Below, piece by piece: positions 46,863 to 55,375 of a stretch of 64,000 nucleotides of DNA; position 1 is the stretch's first letter; the number at the start of each line of letters is the position of its first letter. The DNA comes from Pseudochrobactrum sp. sp1633. GTDB lineage: Bacteria; Pseudomonadota; Alphaproteobacteria; Rhizobiales; Rhizobiaceae. The position numbers were made by a program, and so were the translations under genes. The stretch is from assembly GCF_030376605.1 (NCBI RefSeq), contig NZ_JARRAE010000008.1, forward strand, positions 100,421 to 164,420, written 5' to 3'. The notes under the pieces were generated by a model, which was given only the letters and a program-made list of their open reading frames with translations, ran no database searches and was not told the origin of the DNA.

Positions 46863-47864
46863 ATGGTAAATAAATACTTCTCCTTTTTGGGCTCTGCCGT
46901 TCTGGCAGTTTCGCTGGTTTCCATTCTGCCGCTGGTTGTTCATGCGCAGGAGGACCTGTTGACGCCTGCAACGATGTCTTCGGGCAATGCGGCATTTATA
47001 AAAAAATCAGATACAATGACACCGGCTCCGGGCGCGGGCGTTACGATGCGTAATCCTAAGGCGGATCATGCAGAAACAACGAAAGATGTGAGCAAGGTGG
47101 TCAAAGAGGCGATTTCGCGCAGTCAGAAATTTGTCTATCACTTTACCAAGCCGGAAAACGGCAGCGGTGAAACGATTGTATTGCTGCATGGCTCCGGCGG
47201 TGATGAGGCGAGCCTTGTCCCTTTCGCGCAGAAAGTTTGGCCGCGTGCCACATTGCTCGGCATTCGTGGTCGTGTGTTGCAGGAAGGCCGTACCCGCTGG
47301 TATGCCCGTATTACACCGGTAAAATTCGACCAGAAAGATGTGCGCACCGAAGCTGACGCATTCGTCAAGTTTCTGACCCGACTTTCCGATGAAGACCAGA
47401 TTGATCTGAGCCGCACAACATTTGTCGGTTATTCCAATGGTGCCAATCTGCTGGCGGCAACGATGATGCTGCATCCGGATCTGGTGAAAAAGGCTGTGCT
47501 GATGCGCTCTATGCCGGTGCTGGATCAGACGCCGGTTGCAAATCTTAGCAAAGCAAAAATTCTGGTGGTGACAGGCGCTGATGACAAGATGTATGCGCCT
47601 TTTGCGCCTGCACTTTCAGGCCTGTTGCGTACCAGCGGTGCTAAGGTTGATGCGCGGGTGGTCAAAGCCGGTCATATGATTGGTGACAAGGATGTTTCGC
47701 TGGTGACAGCATGGCTTTCAGGGCAGGGGCCGGATGGCGCACCTGCGATGTCACAGGCTGTGACGACAAAGGCCAAAGACAAAACGGATAAATTGAAAGC
47801 CCTGCCGGATGCGCAGGAACCGGCCACACAAAGCGGGCAGGCGCTGGAGCAGTCTAAGAAATAG
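46863..47864 (+). CDS. Exported alpha/beta hydrolase (carboxylesterase-like)
   Basis: A 333-residue protein with an N-terminal signal sequence (MVNKYFSFLGSAVLAVSLVS to VVHAQ). The phospholipase/carboxylesterase fold has oxyanion region IVLLHGSGGDEASLVPFA, nucleophile S in FVGYSNGANLL (G-Y-S-N-G), acid Asp in LVVTGADDKMYAPF and His in VKAGHMIG. The C-terminal 50 residues are charged and of low complexity. I choose ATG 46863 because the signal peptide begins there; a TTG 21 bases upstream (46842) is in frame but gives a poorer N-terminus. The substrate is unknown. Confidence 0.87.
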   Translation: MVNKYFSFLGSAVLAVSLVSILPLVVHAQEDLLTPATMSSGNAAFIKKSDTMTPAPGAGVTMRNPKADHAETTKDVSKVVKEAISRSQKFVYHFTKPENGSGETIVLLHGSGGDEASLVPFAQKVWPRATLLGIRGRVLQEGRTRWYARITPVKFDQKDVRTEADAFVKFLTRLSDEDQIDLSRTTFVGYSNGANLLAATMMLHPDLVKKAVLMRSMPVLDQTPVANLSKAKILVVTGADDKMYAPFAPALSGLLRTSGAKVDARVVKAGHMIGDKDVSLVTAWLSGQGPDGAPAMSQAVTTKAKDKTDKLKALPDAQEPATQSGQALEQSKK

Positions 47865-47893
47865 CAAAAAGGCGGTCTTAAACCGCCTTTTTT
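47865..47893. terminator. Terminator between the hydrolase and WD40 genes
   Basis: AAAAAGGCGGT and ACCGCCTTTTTT pair around a 5-base loop, directly after the hydrolase stop and before the convergent WD40 gene's end. Confidence 0.85.
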
Positions 47894-47903
47894 ATTGCTC
47901 AGA

Positions 47904-48878
47904 TTACCACTGAATATTGATCAGTCCGCAATCGCCGGTTTCTGCGCCATAGGCAAGACGTGTGCCGTTTTTGTCCCAGCCCATTGAGCTGATAGCCCCT
48001 TTGCCGGGGCGACGCAGCAGCACTTCTTTCTGATCGGCAAAACGGCACAGCAAAACCATGCCGTCCTGATAGCCGACAGCGACAATATCCTCGACCGGAT
48101 GACAGGCAACGGATGTGACCATTGTGTCGCCGCGCAGGCCAAGTTCCAGCGGGGCTTTGCCCATCGGGCCGTCTTTGCCTGCAAATGGCCAGATGATTGC
48201 CGCCGGTGCACCGGAGGTGGCAAGCCACTTACCCTTAGGGCTCCATGACCAGTCTTTGACCTTGGCCGGATAGCCGGTCATGCGCATATTGCGGTTATCT
48301 TCCAGACGCCAGCCATGCAGAGCATTTTCCTGCATCGTGGTGATCAGAAAACGCCCGTCCGGTGAGAAGATCGCGCCGGTATGTGCGCCCTTCCACTCCA
48401 GATCGACAGGTTTGCCAGCGGTGCCAGCCCAATGCAAGGTTGCGCCATTATAGCGGGCAATGGCGAGGCGAAGGCCTTTGGGGGCAAAGGCAACACCTTC
48501 AACACTGCGTTCATGGGCAAATTCGGTGGTTTTGCCGTTGGCTTCACGCACCCATGCCGTGCGGCCGGAAGCATAGGCAACAGCACCATTCGGGCCACTG
48601 GCAACGGTTGTGATCCATTTGCGTGGTAAAACAGCCAGCTCTTCTACATTGCCTTTGCTGTCGGTCTGGCAAATACACCCGTCTTCACCGCCGGTGATCA
48701 GAGCTTTATTGTCAGAGGTTACAGCAACGCAGAGCAGGCCGTCATGCATAGCGACGGTTTTATGCGCTTCATCCAGCCAATGCAGCGTGCCGTCAGCCAG
48801 TGCGAAATAGGCATTCTCATTCAGGAAACCAGCTTTCAGGCAGTGGCTTCCCAGATCAATAGGGGCAATCGTCGGCAT
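47904..48878 (-). CDS. WD40-repeat protein
   Basis: A 324-residue protein made of about seven WD40-like beta-propeller repeats. Repeats end in segments such as HTGAIFSPDGRFLITTMQ, VKDWSWSPKGKWLATSG and VTSVACHPVEDIVAVGYQDG. There is no signal peptide, so it is cytoplasmic and a likely scaffold. The start lies 2 bases after the CobW-family gene's stop, so the two are made from one messenger. A joint role in metal handling is inferred from that linkage. Confidence 0.88.
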   Translation of the reverse strand: MPTIAPIDLGSHCLKAGFLNENAYFALADGTLHWLDEAHKTVAMHDGLLCVAVTSDNKALITGGEDGCICQTDSKGNVEELAVLPRKWITTVASGPNGAVAYASGRTAWVREANGKTTEFAHERSVEGVAFAPKGLRLAIARYNGATLHWAGTAGKPVDLEWKGAHTGAIFSPDGRFLITTMQENALHGWRLEDNRNMRMTGYPAKVKDWSWSPKGKWLATSGAPAAIIWPFAGKDGPMGKAPLELGLRGDTMVTSVACHPVEDIVAVGYQDGMVLLCRFADQKEVLLRRPGKGAISSMGWDKNGTRLAYGAETGDCGLINIQW

Positions 48879-48880
48879 GG

Positions 48881-50038
48881 TTATTTACATTTCTCGAAGC
48901 CGGAGCGCAGTGCCTGCTCATTCAGATTGCGGCCGATAAAGACCAGACGGCTTTCACGCTTTTCATCCGCTTTCCACGGGCGCTGGTGATCGCCTTCGAT
49001 GATCATATGCACGCCCTGTACAACATAACGGTCTTCGTCATCGGCAAAAGCGATAATACCTTTAAGGCGCAGAATATCCGGCCCTTGCACCTGCGTTACA
49101 TTCTGAATCCACGGGAAGAATTTTTCTGCATTCAGTTCGCCGGTACGCAGAGACACTGACATGACGGTTACATCGTGGATGGCCGAAGCATGGCCGTGGT
49201 CATGTCCGTGATCATGCCCATGATCATGGTTGCAATCGGGGCCGCAGGTATGGTCGTGATCATGGTGGTGGTGATGATGATCGTGTCCGTGGTCGTGGTG
49301 ATGATGTTCATGATCACAATCAGGGCCGCAAACATGATCCGGATGGTCGTGATCGAGGAAATGCGGATCATTATCCAGAGCGCGTTTGAGGTCAAAAGCA
49401 CCGCGATCCAGAACCTTGGTCAGGTCAATTTCTGCGCGCTGGGTACGGTGGATAATCGCATGCGGGTTAATCGCGCGGATTGTGGCTTCCACATGTGCCA
49501 GTTCCTGCGCTGTTACCAGATCGGTTTTGTTGAGCAGAACCACATCGGCAAAAGCGATCTGGTCTTCGGCCTCTTTACTGTCTTTCAGGCGCAGCGGCAG
49601 ATGCTTGGCATCAACGAGTGCTACAACCGCATCAAGCTGGGTCTTGGCACGCACATCATCATCCATGAAGAATGTTTGCGCGACCGGAACCGGATCGGCA
49701 AGGCCGGTGGTTTCAACGATAATCGCATCGAAACGGCCTGGACGGCGCATCAGACCTTCAACCACGCGGATCAGATCGCCGCGCACGGTGCAGCAAATGC
49801 AGCCATTGTTCATTTCATAGATTTCTTCGTCGGACTCGACGATGAGATCATTATCAATGCCGATTTCACCAAATTCATTGACGATCACAGCATAGCGTTT
49901 GCCGTGATTTTCGCTGAGAATACGGTTGAGCAGGGTGGTTTTACCGGCGCCGAGATAGCCGGTCAGGACTGTTACCGGAATTTTAGGGAGTGCGGTTGCG
50001 GAAGTCGCAACCTGATCTGCTGCTGGGCTATCGCTCAT
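48881..50038 (-). CDS. CobW/ZNG1-family GTPase metallochaperone with His-rich segment
   Basis: A 385-residue G3E-family GTPase. Walker [10 protein letters not shown] is at residues 28-36, the metal-binding GCICC motif at 79-83 (C80, C82, C83), NEFGEIGID at 54-62 and NKTD later. A histidine/aspartate-rich stretch of about 55 residues (about 229-286; HDHGHDH and CGPDCNHDH repeats) lies before the CobW C-terminal domain. Such proteins deliver zinc to client enzymes during zinc shortage or handle cobalt. The His-rich loop favours zinc. No Zur-type operator was recognised in the 130 bases upstream. Confidence 0.92.
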   Translation of the reverse strand: MSDSPAADQVATSATALPKIPVTVLTGYLGAGKTTLLNRILSENHGKRYAVIVNEFGEIGIDNDLIVESDEEIYEMNNGCICCTVRGDLIRVVEGLMRRPGRFDAIIVETTGLADPVPVAQTFFMDDDVRAKTQLDAVVALVDAKHLPLRLKDSKEAEDQIAFADVVLLNKTDLVTAQELAHVEATIRAINPHAIIHRTQRAEIDLTKVLDRGAFDLKRALDNDPHFLDHDHPDHVCGPDCDHEHHHHDHGHDHHHHHHDHDHTCGPDCNHDHGHDHGHDHGHASAIHDVTVMSVSLRTGELNAEKFFPWIQNVTQVQGPDILRLKGIIAFADDEDRYVVQGVHMIIEGDHQRPWKADEKRESRLVFIGRNLNEQALRSGFEKCK

Positions 50039-50170
50039 GGGTAGAGTGCCTCTTCATCGTCAGAATTTTTACCGGATCGGGCAACGGGAATTCAGATCCG
50101 AGCCGGTCTGTATGTTGAAATCTGTGTGCATATAAGAACTGCGAAACCGTAATTCTATAGAACAGCCCCC

Positions 50171-50316
50171 AGAGCGTTTCAATTCGAAAAGAATTGTTTG
50201 AACCGCTCCGTGGATTTACCTAGCCGCAGTTTCGGATGGATCGAAGCGGAAATAGAAAATAGTCCGGTGGTTATTTTCCCGCGTAGGCGGTTCCCACTTT
50301 TCCTGAAACTGCTCTG
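50171..50316. repeat. Intergenic palindromic repeat, copy between cobW and the creatininase gene
   Basis: AGAGCGTTTCAATTC and GAATTGTTTGAACCGCTC form an outer palindrome. ATCGAAGCGG, AGTCCGGTGG and GCGTAGGCGGTTCCCACTTTT follow, shared with the copy at 40411-40507. It ends AAACTGCTC, the counterpart of AAATGCTC there. Confidence 0.75.
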
Positions 50317-50371
50317 CCTATATAGAGCAATCACCCCAGAGCGATTGTTCGCAATTTTCAGAGTGCCGGTT

Positions 50372-51217
50372 TCATAGTGGAGGTGTTTCCCCGAAGACCG
50401 AGATGTCAAAGCGATGCACATCTTCCATCAGGCCGCTCAGACCTTTGACAGCATGGGCTATCATTTTCTCACCGTCTTCCGCATTGGCACGCAAGGCATT
50501 GCCTGCGGCACCCTGCTTGTTGAGGTCACTCATCATCCAGCCGAAAGCATGGGGGCCGTAAGCACGCAAATATTGAAACTCCTCAATGAAATTCTCCTGC
50601 TCATTGATGAAGTTCTGCGCTTTATCCATATGCACAAGCTCCGGCGTCAAGGCCAGCATGACGGAGGTTTCGATATAGCCTGCATGAATATCGAGGTGTT
50701 TTTGCTCTGCACTGATCAGGTCTTCCGGAATGCCAAAGCGTGTCCAGTGGGTGGCAACAGCCAGCATGCCTAACCGTGCCCGTAACTCTGTGGCGACGAT
50801 TGTGGCCAACGGCGAATTACCGCCATGCGCATTGAGGATGACCAGCTTGCGGATATTGGCGGCGCAGAGGTTTTCACCAATCCCGATCCAGCGGTTGACG
50901 GCTTCAGAAAAAGCCAGAGTGCGCGTGCCTTCCACATCCATATGTTCAATGGAATAGCCCACGGGTTCCGTTGTCAGAAAACGGGCGGTGATATGATCGG
51001 GCAAGTTTGCGGCCAGACGCGATGCTATGCCATCAGCAATGATTGTATCGGTCTCAAAAGGCAGATGCGGGCCGTGTTGCTCATGTGCACCCAGAGGTAA
51101 AACGGCGATAAGATTGTCGGGGACGGTTTCCTGTAAGGGCTCAGCTGCAAGAGACGCTTTGATCTGTGTCGTTGTTTCAGAAAGGGCGGAACTGGCGTGC
51201 TGGTTGATCTCCGGCAA
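50372..51217 (-). CDS. Creatininase-family amidohydrolase
   Basis: A 281-residue member of the creatininase/formamide-hydrolase family. Metal ligands lie in LPLGAHEQHGPHLPFETD (Glu, His and Asp), and the second conserved block is VILNAHGGNSPL. Members hydrolyse cyclic amides (creatinine, mycofactocin or F420-related steps, riboflavin-pathway formamides), and the substrate here cannot be chosen. The first 35 residues before the domain are weakly conserved, so a later start is possible. Confidence 0.88.
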   Translation of the reverse strand: MPEINQHASSALSETTTQIKASLAAEPLQETVPDNLIAVLPLGAHEQHGPHLPFETDTIIADGIASRLAANLPDHITARFLTTEPVGYSIEHMDVEGTRTLAFSEAVNRWIGIGENLCAANIRKLVILNAHGGNSPLATIVATELRARLGMLAVATHWTRFGIPEDLISAEQKHLDIHAGYIETSVMLALTPELVHMDKAQNFINEQENFIEEFQYLRAYGPHAFGWMMSDLNKQGAAGNALRANAEDGEKMIAHAVKGLSGLMEDVHRFDISVFGETPPL

Positions 51218-51424
51218 AATATTTCTCCTCTGAGCGGGTAAAGGCGAACAGCTATCATAACGGGTGAGGGCGCTGACGGCTATTCTAAATACGCCTTTAC
51301 GGGAATTGTCTTGTCGTCACTTCGGAAAAATGTCCTGCGTTCGGCTGGTCAATGTGTTTCTTGTCAGTCATATCTCCTTCAATTAGTGTGTTTATGACAG
51401 ATGAGCGGACAGGTGGGGTAAATC

Positions 51425-51937
51425 ATGAGTAAGACAGGCAAAACCGCTATTCTTCAGCCATTGCAGCATAGTGCACGTATGATGCGGACAATTTTGGCAA
51501 CGCGGCTGCTGGAGCACGGGCTTTATGCAGGGCAGGATGCAGTTTTGCTGAAGCTTGCAGAAGAAGACGGCCTGCCTCCCGGTATTCTGGCGCAGCGTTT
51601 AGGTGTGCGTCCGCCGACTGTGACAAAAACAATCAGCCGTTTGCAGGCGCAGGGTTTTGTTACCAAACAGGCATCAGAAAGCGATCAGCGCCAGACCCAT
51701 GTGTTTCTGACCGATCAGGGGCATGATGTTATCCGCACTATTGAAAAGCTGGTGCGCAAAACGGAAAAAGACTGCCTGCGCGGTTTTGACAAGAAAGAAC
51801 GTAAGGTTCTGTTGAAATTGCTGGCGCGGGTGGAGAATAATCTGAATGCGGCGGCTGCCGGTCGTCCGTTGCGCTCTGCGGCGAGTGATGAGGCTGAGAC
51901 TGCGGATGATCTGTCAGACGATAATGACACGGAATAA
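51425..51937 (+). CDS. MarR-family transcriptional regulator
   Basis: A 170-residue winged-helix repressor. The recognition region is GILAQRLGVRPPTVTKTISRL (about residues 56-76), followed by the wing QASESDQRQTHVFLTDQG, which matches the MarR DxRxxxxxLT pattern. The C-terminal 30 residues are acidic and lie beyond the usual end. It is an orphan with no adjacent divergent target, so its regulon is unknown. Confidence 0.92.
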   Translation: MSKTGKTAILQPLQHSARMMRTILATRLLEHGLYAGQDAVLLKLAEEDGLPPGILAQRLGVRPPTVTKTISRLQAQGFVTKQASESDQRQTHVFLTDQGHDVIRTIEKLVRKTEKDCLRGFDKKERKVLLKLLARVENNLNAAAAGRPLRSAASDEAETADDLSDDNDTE

Positions 51938-52145
51938 GATCATATAAATTACCGGTTGTAGTGCTGACATACTGAATATTGGATATTTTGCCGGATAAGA
52001 TGTTAAAATCCGGCTCGCTATTTGTTTAAGGATATTCTAGACCTTAATGAATAGGTGTGAGGTAAAATGTGGCTGGCAGACAAAATTGCCTGTCAGAGTT
52101 TATCGTGACGGCAGATGTGTTTGTTCAATAAGGGGCGGATGGCTT

Positions 52146-53159
52146 TTGGCCCAGAAAATCAAACTTTCAACCATTGCTGATGCGCTTGGCGTATCAACGG
52201 CTACAGTTTCTCTGGCTTTGCGTGACAGTCCTCTGGTGGCGGATCAGACCCGCGACCGTATTAAGGAACATGCCCGCACCATTGGCTATATTTATAACCG
52301 CCGCGCGGCATCGCTGCGCACCTCACGCTCCGGCATTATCGGCGTGGTGGTTCATGATATTATGAACCCGTTCTTTGCGGAAATTCTGCGCTCGATTGAA
52401 ACAGAACTCGACCGTTCCCGTCAGACTTTTATTCTCAGCAATCATTATGACCAGCTCGAAAAGCAGCGCACTTTTGTTGATACGCTTTTGCAGCTCGGCG
52501 CGGATGGTGTGATTATGTCTCCGGCCATTGGGACACCTGCGGAAGATATTGAATTGGCGGAAAGCAACGGTCTGCCGGTGGTGCTGATTGCGCGTAATGT
52601 TGAAGGCGCGGATGTGCCGGTGTTTCGCGGGGATGATGCCTATGGCATCAGCCTTGCAACCAATCATCTGATTTCTCTTGGACATAGCCGCATTGCAATG
52701 ATCGGCGGTACGGATCAGACGTCCACAGGGCGCGACCGCTATCAGGGTTACGTCAATGCGATGGAAAAAGCCGGTCTGACCGTAAAGCCGGAGTGGCGCA
52801 TTCCGGGGCCGCGCACCAAGCAGGGTGGCTTTGAAGTGGCGCCGCAGTTTCTTTCCCTGAAAGACAAGCCAACAGCAGCAGTCTGCTGGAATGATCTGGT
52901 GGCAATCGGGTTGATGAACGGTATTGCCCGCGCCGGTCTGGTGCCGGGGGAGGATATTTCGGTCACCGGTTATGATGATCTGGAAGAGGCCGCAATTGCC
53001 ACACCAGCATTGACAACAGTGTGGAATGGCCAGCGTGAAGTGGGACGGCAGGCTGCTCGTGCGCTGCTTGACCAGCTCAACGGTGTTGAGATGCATAGCG
53101 ATCAGCCGCTGATTAAGCCGGAGCTACATATCCGCCAGTCAACGAGTAAGCCACATTAA
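52146..53159 (+). CDS. LacI-family transcriptional regulator
   Basis: A 337-residue regulator with an N-terminal helix-turn-helix (KLSTIADALGVSTATVSLAL, residues about 5-24) and a periplasmic-binding-protein-like effector domain (SGIIGVVVHDIMNPFFAEIL, GMS-type HSRIAMIGG, AVCWNDLVAIGLMNG). The frame is open upstream to 52047, but the family starts at about this point. TTG 52146 follows a good AAGGGGCGG ribosome site, and the preceding residues are Cys- and Arg-rich and unlike LacI. The effector is probably a sugar or related ligand. A terminator follows. Confidence 0.92.
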   Translation: MAQKIKLSTIADALGVSTATVSLALRDSPLVADQTRDRIKEHARTIGYIYNRRAASLRTSRSGIIGVVVHDIMNPFFAEILRSIETELDRSRQTFILSNHYDQLEKQRTFVDTLLQLGADGVIMSPAIGTPAEDIELAESNGLPVVLIARNVEGADVPVFRGDDAYGISLATNHLISLGHSRIAMIGGTDQTSTGRDRYQGYVNAMEKAGLTVKPEWRIPGPRTKQGGFEVAPQFLSLKDKPTAAVCWNDLVAIGLMNGIARAGLVPGEDISVTGYDDLEEAAIATPALTTVWNGQREVGRQAARALLDQLNGVEMHSDQPLIKPELHIRQSTSKPH

Positions 53160-53198
53160 GTGGCCTCCCATTAATTAGTATTGAGTTTTTGCTGAATT

Positions 53199-53232
53199 AA
53201 AAAAGCCGCAGGTTTATCTCTGCGGCTTTTTT
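53199..53232. terminator. Terminator between the lacI-type and glutamine amidotransferase genes
   Basis: AAAAAAGCCGCAG and CTGCGGCTTTTTT pair around a short loop between convergent genes, with T-runs on both strands. Confidence 0.85.
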
Positions 53233-53235
53233 CTA

Positions 53236-53997
53236 TTACTTGTTGATACCAGCATGCTTGCGCACAGCATCCCCAAAAGCGTGGAAGATTTTGGCTGAAG
53301 GCGCATCGGAACGCACCCAATATTCGGGATGCCATTGCACAGCGAGCGCAAAGCCCGGCGCATCTTTAACCGTCACGGCTTCAATCGTGCCGTCTTCCGC
53401 AATTGCCTGCGGTTCCAGCTTGTCGGACAGGCGGTCGATAGCCTGTCTGTGAACAGAGTTGGTTTTTACTGTGTCGCTTTCCAGAATAGCTGCAAGGCAG
53501 GAGTTTTCAGCAATTTCAAGCGGATGCGTAATCGCATAGCGCTCATCGCGAATCGCGGAAATCGGCGCGCGGTGGTCATTCTTACCGTCGAGCTCCTGAA
53601 TGTCGTTGGCAAGTGATCCGCCAAGCGCCACATTCATTTCCTGCAAACCGCGGCAAATGCCGAGAACCGGAATGCCGCGCTCCAGTGCTGCGCGGATCAG
53701 GGGCAGTGTGGTCGCGTCACGGTCAGGGTCAAACGGGCCATGTTGTTCGCTGGCTTCCTGCCCGTAAAGAGCGGGGTGCACATTGGAGCGCGAGCCAGTC
53801 ACGAGCAGGCCGTGCACAGCGGCAAACAGCGCGTCGAAATCAACTTTTTCGCGGATATTCGGCACCAGAACAGGCGTCACACCGGCAGCTTCCACAAGCG
53901 CCGTAACATATTCAGAAGGTGTTGCGTGCCAGTTATTGCCGTCGATATCACGGATATCCGATGTGACAGCAATCAGAGGGCGGGATTTTTGCGTCAT
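53236..53997 (-). CDS. Gamma-glutamyl-gamma-aminobutyrate hydrolase family protein (peptidase C26)
   Basis: A 253-residue class I glutamine amidotransferase-like hydrolase. The nucleophile elbow is VLGICRGLQEMNVALGG (Cys), and the His-Glu pair lies in VQWHPEYW. In E. coli the PuuD homologue frees GABA from gamma-glutamyl-GABA in putrescine breakdown. No other puu genes are nearby, so the exact substrate is uncertain. ATG 53997 (MTQKSRPLIAVTSD) is the family start; the frame extends 27 codons upstream without family-like sequence. Confidence 0.9.
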   Translation of the reverse strand: MTQKSRPLIAVTSDIRDIDGNNWHATPSEYVTALVEAAGVTPVLVPNIREKVDFDALFAAVHGLLVTGSRSNVHPALYGQEASEQHGPFDPDRDATTLPLIRAALERGIPVLGICRGLQEMNVALGGSLANDIQELDGKNDHRAPISAIRDERYAITHPLEIAENSCLAAILESDTVKTNSVHRQAIDRLSDKLEPQAIAEDGTIEAVTVKDAPGFALAVQWHPEYWVRSDAPSAKIFHAFGDAVRKHAGINK

Positions 53998-54230
53998 AAA
54001 ACAGGCCTTGTCGTGGTTGCGCAGTGGCAGGCAGTTGGTTAGTTTTGCGTGATGACAGCGACTCTTTACAGCGCGCATGAAAAATTGAAATGACCACGGG
54101 TGAACCGGTGTAAATTGTCAGTTTTTCAAACGCCTGAAATTGTCTACTGCAAAGCGGGCAGATTTGAAATAAATTTTGCTGTGTTCTGAGGCACTGTTTC
54201 AAGGACGCAGCAAAACGATTGAGGGGGCAG

Positions 54231-55001
54231 ATGTCCGCAAATAGCCAGAATTTATTTTCTGTTGAAGGCAAGGTAATTGCTGTAACCGGTGGCTCCTCAG
54301 GGCTCGGGCATCATATGGTGCATACTCTGGCAGCGCATGGCGCAAAAGTGGTCTCAATTGCCCGCAGTCATGTGCCGCATTGTTGTCCGGATTGTGACGG
54401 TACCAAACCGGATATTCTCCATGTGCATGCCGATGTCTCTGACAAAGAAGAAATCTGCGCGGCCTTTGATCAGGCGGAAAAATGTTTCGGCCCTGTGAGT
54501 GTGGTTTTTAACAATGCAGGTATTGCCTGTAAGGCCAGCGCATTGAAAACGACTTCTGCAATGATGGAGCAGGTTTTTGCCGTTAATGTTGTCGGTGCTT
54601 TCAATGTTGCGCAGGAAGCCGCACGGCGCATGATTGCCGCTAATCTTGCCGGTGCGATTATCAATACGACGAGTATTCTTGGCAATGTTCCGCAAAAAGG
54701 CGCTATTGCTTATTCTATGTCCAAAGCTGCGCTGACGCAGATGACACGCTCTTTAGCGCTGGAATGGGCGGCTCATAATATTCGCGTGAATGCCATTGCT
54801 CCGGGCTGGTTTCCGACTGGCATTAATCAGGATTTGATGGAAGGGCCTGCACACGGTTATCTGAAAGCAAAAAACCCGATGCGCCGCCTTGGTGAAAATT
54901 GTGATCTGGAAGGCGCGTTGTTGCTGCTTGCTTCAAATGCCGGCGGCTATATGACCGGCACAACTATTACAATTGACGGCGGGCATAGCTTGCAAAGCTG
55001 A
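54231..55001 (+). CDS. SDR-family oxidoreductase
   Basis: A 256-residue classical short-chain dehydrogenase. The cofactor loop is TGGSSGLGHHM (TGxxxGxG), NNAGIA follows, catalytic Ser is in NTTSILG, and YSMSK supplies the Tyr/Lys pair. The C-terminal end MTGTTITIDGGHSL is typical. A CPDCDGTK insert after the second strand contains two cysteines and is unusual. ATG 54231 is chosen because GAGGGGGC precedes it closely; a TTG 12 bases upstream is in frame. The substrate is unknown. Confidence 0.92.
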   Translation: MSANSQNLFSVEGKVIAVTGGSSGLGHHMVHTLAAHGAKVVSIARSHVPHCCPDCDGTKPDILHVHADVSDKEEICAAFDQAEKCFGPVSVVFNNAGIACKASALKTTSAMMEQVFAVNVVGAFNVAQEAARRMIAANLAGAIINTTSILGNVPQKGAIAYSMSKAALTQMTRSLALEWAAHNIRVNAIAPGWFPTGINQDLMEGPAHGYLKAKNPMRRLGENCDLEGALLLLASNAGGYMTGTTITIDGGHSLQS

Positions 55002-55375
55002 GAATTGTGCTCGGGTCTGAACACAATATGCCCCTGATTTTTTATTTTAGTGTATGATTGTTCCTGTTCGGGTGGTTCCGCCTGAAGAGGAGAAATGCCT
55101 TGGTGTCTGACAATGAGGAGAACGGAGCCTGAAGCGGAGCCGGAAATGGCAGTGAACAGGTTTGTTTTTGCATATTGTCGCTTGCTGCGTTAATGCGCGT
55201 GAGTATATCAGAGTTTTTAAATATATATTTATAGTTATGAAGCATTATCATCTGCAGGCAACTCAACAACCTATGGCGTTGATTTTAATGTAAAAACACT
55301 CAAAAGTAGAAAAAGTTGAAACTTATTTTTAAAGTATTTTTGTCATTCTTCCCCGGCGAGGGGGAGCGATAACAA
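55002..55375. other. A/T-rich intergenic region upstream of the GGDEF-EAL gene
   Basis: About 370 bases, increasingly A/T-rich towards 55,200-55,340. A strong ribosome site (GGCGAGGGGGAGCG) precedes ATG 55376. No RNA gene or named operator was recognised; it should hold the promoter of the GGDEF-EAL gene. Confidence 0.55.

Noticed and set aside
49180..49352. Possible tandem repeat or CRISPR-like array in repetitive CAT/GTC sequence
   Set aside because: The repetition is the codon pattern of the His/Asp-rich CobW loop; there are no regular repeat-spacer units.
49175..50044. Plus-strand frame beginning with a Met/Val/Ile-rich stretch that looks like a membrane protein
   Set aside because: The apparent hydrophobic run is the antisense reading of CobW's His-codon repeats (CAT/CAC read as ATG/GTG).
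52323..53096. Minus-strand open frame of 257 codons opposite the LacI gene
   Set aside because: Antisense shadow; the plus frame has a complete LacI structure.
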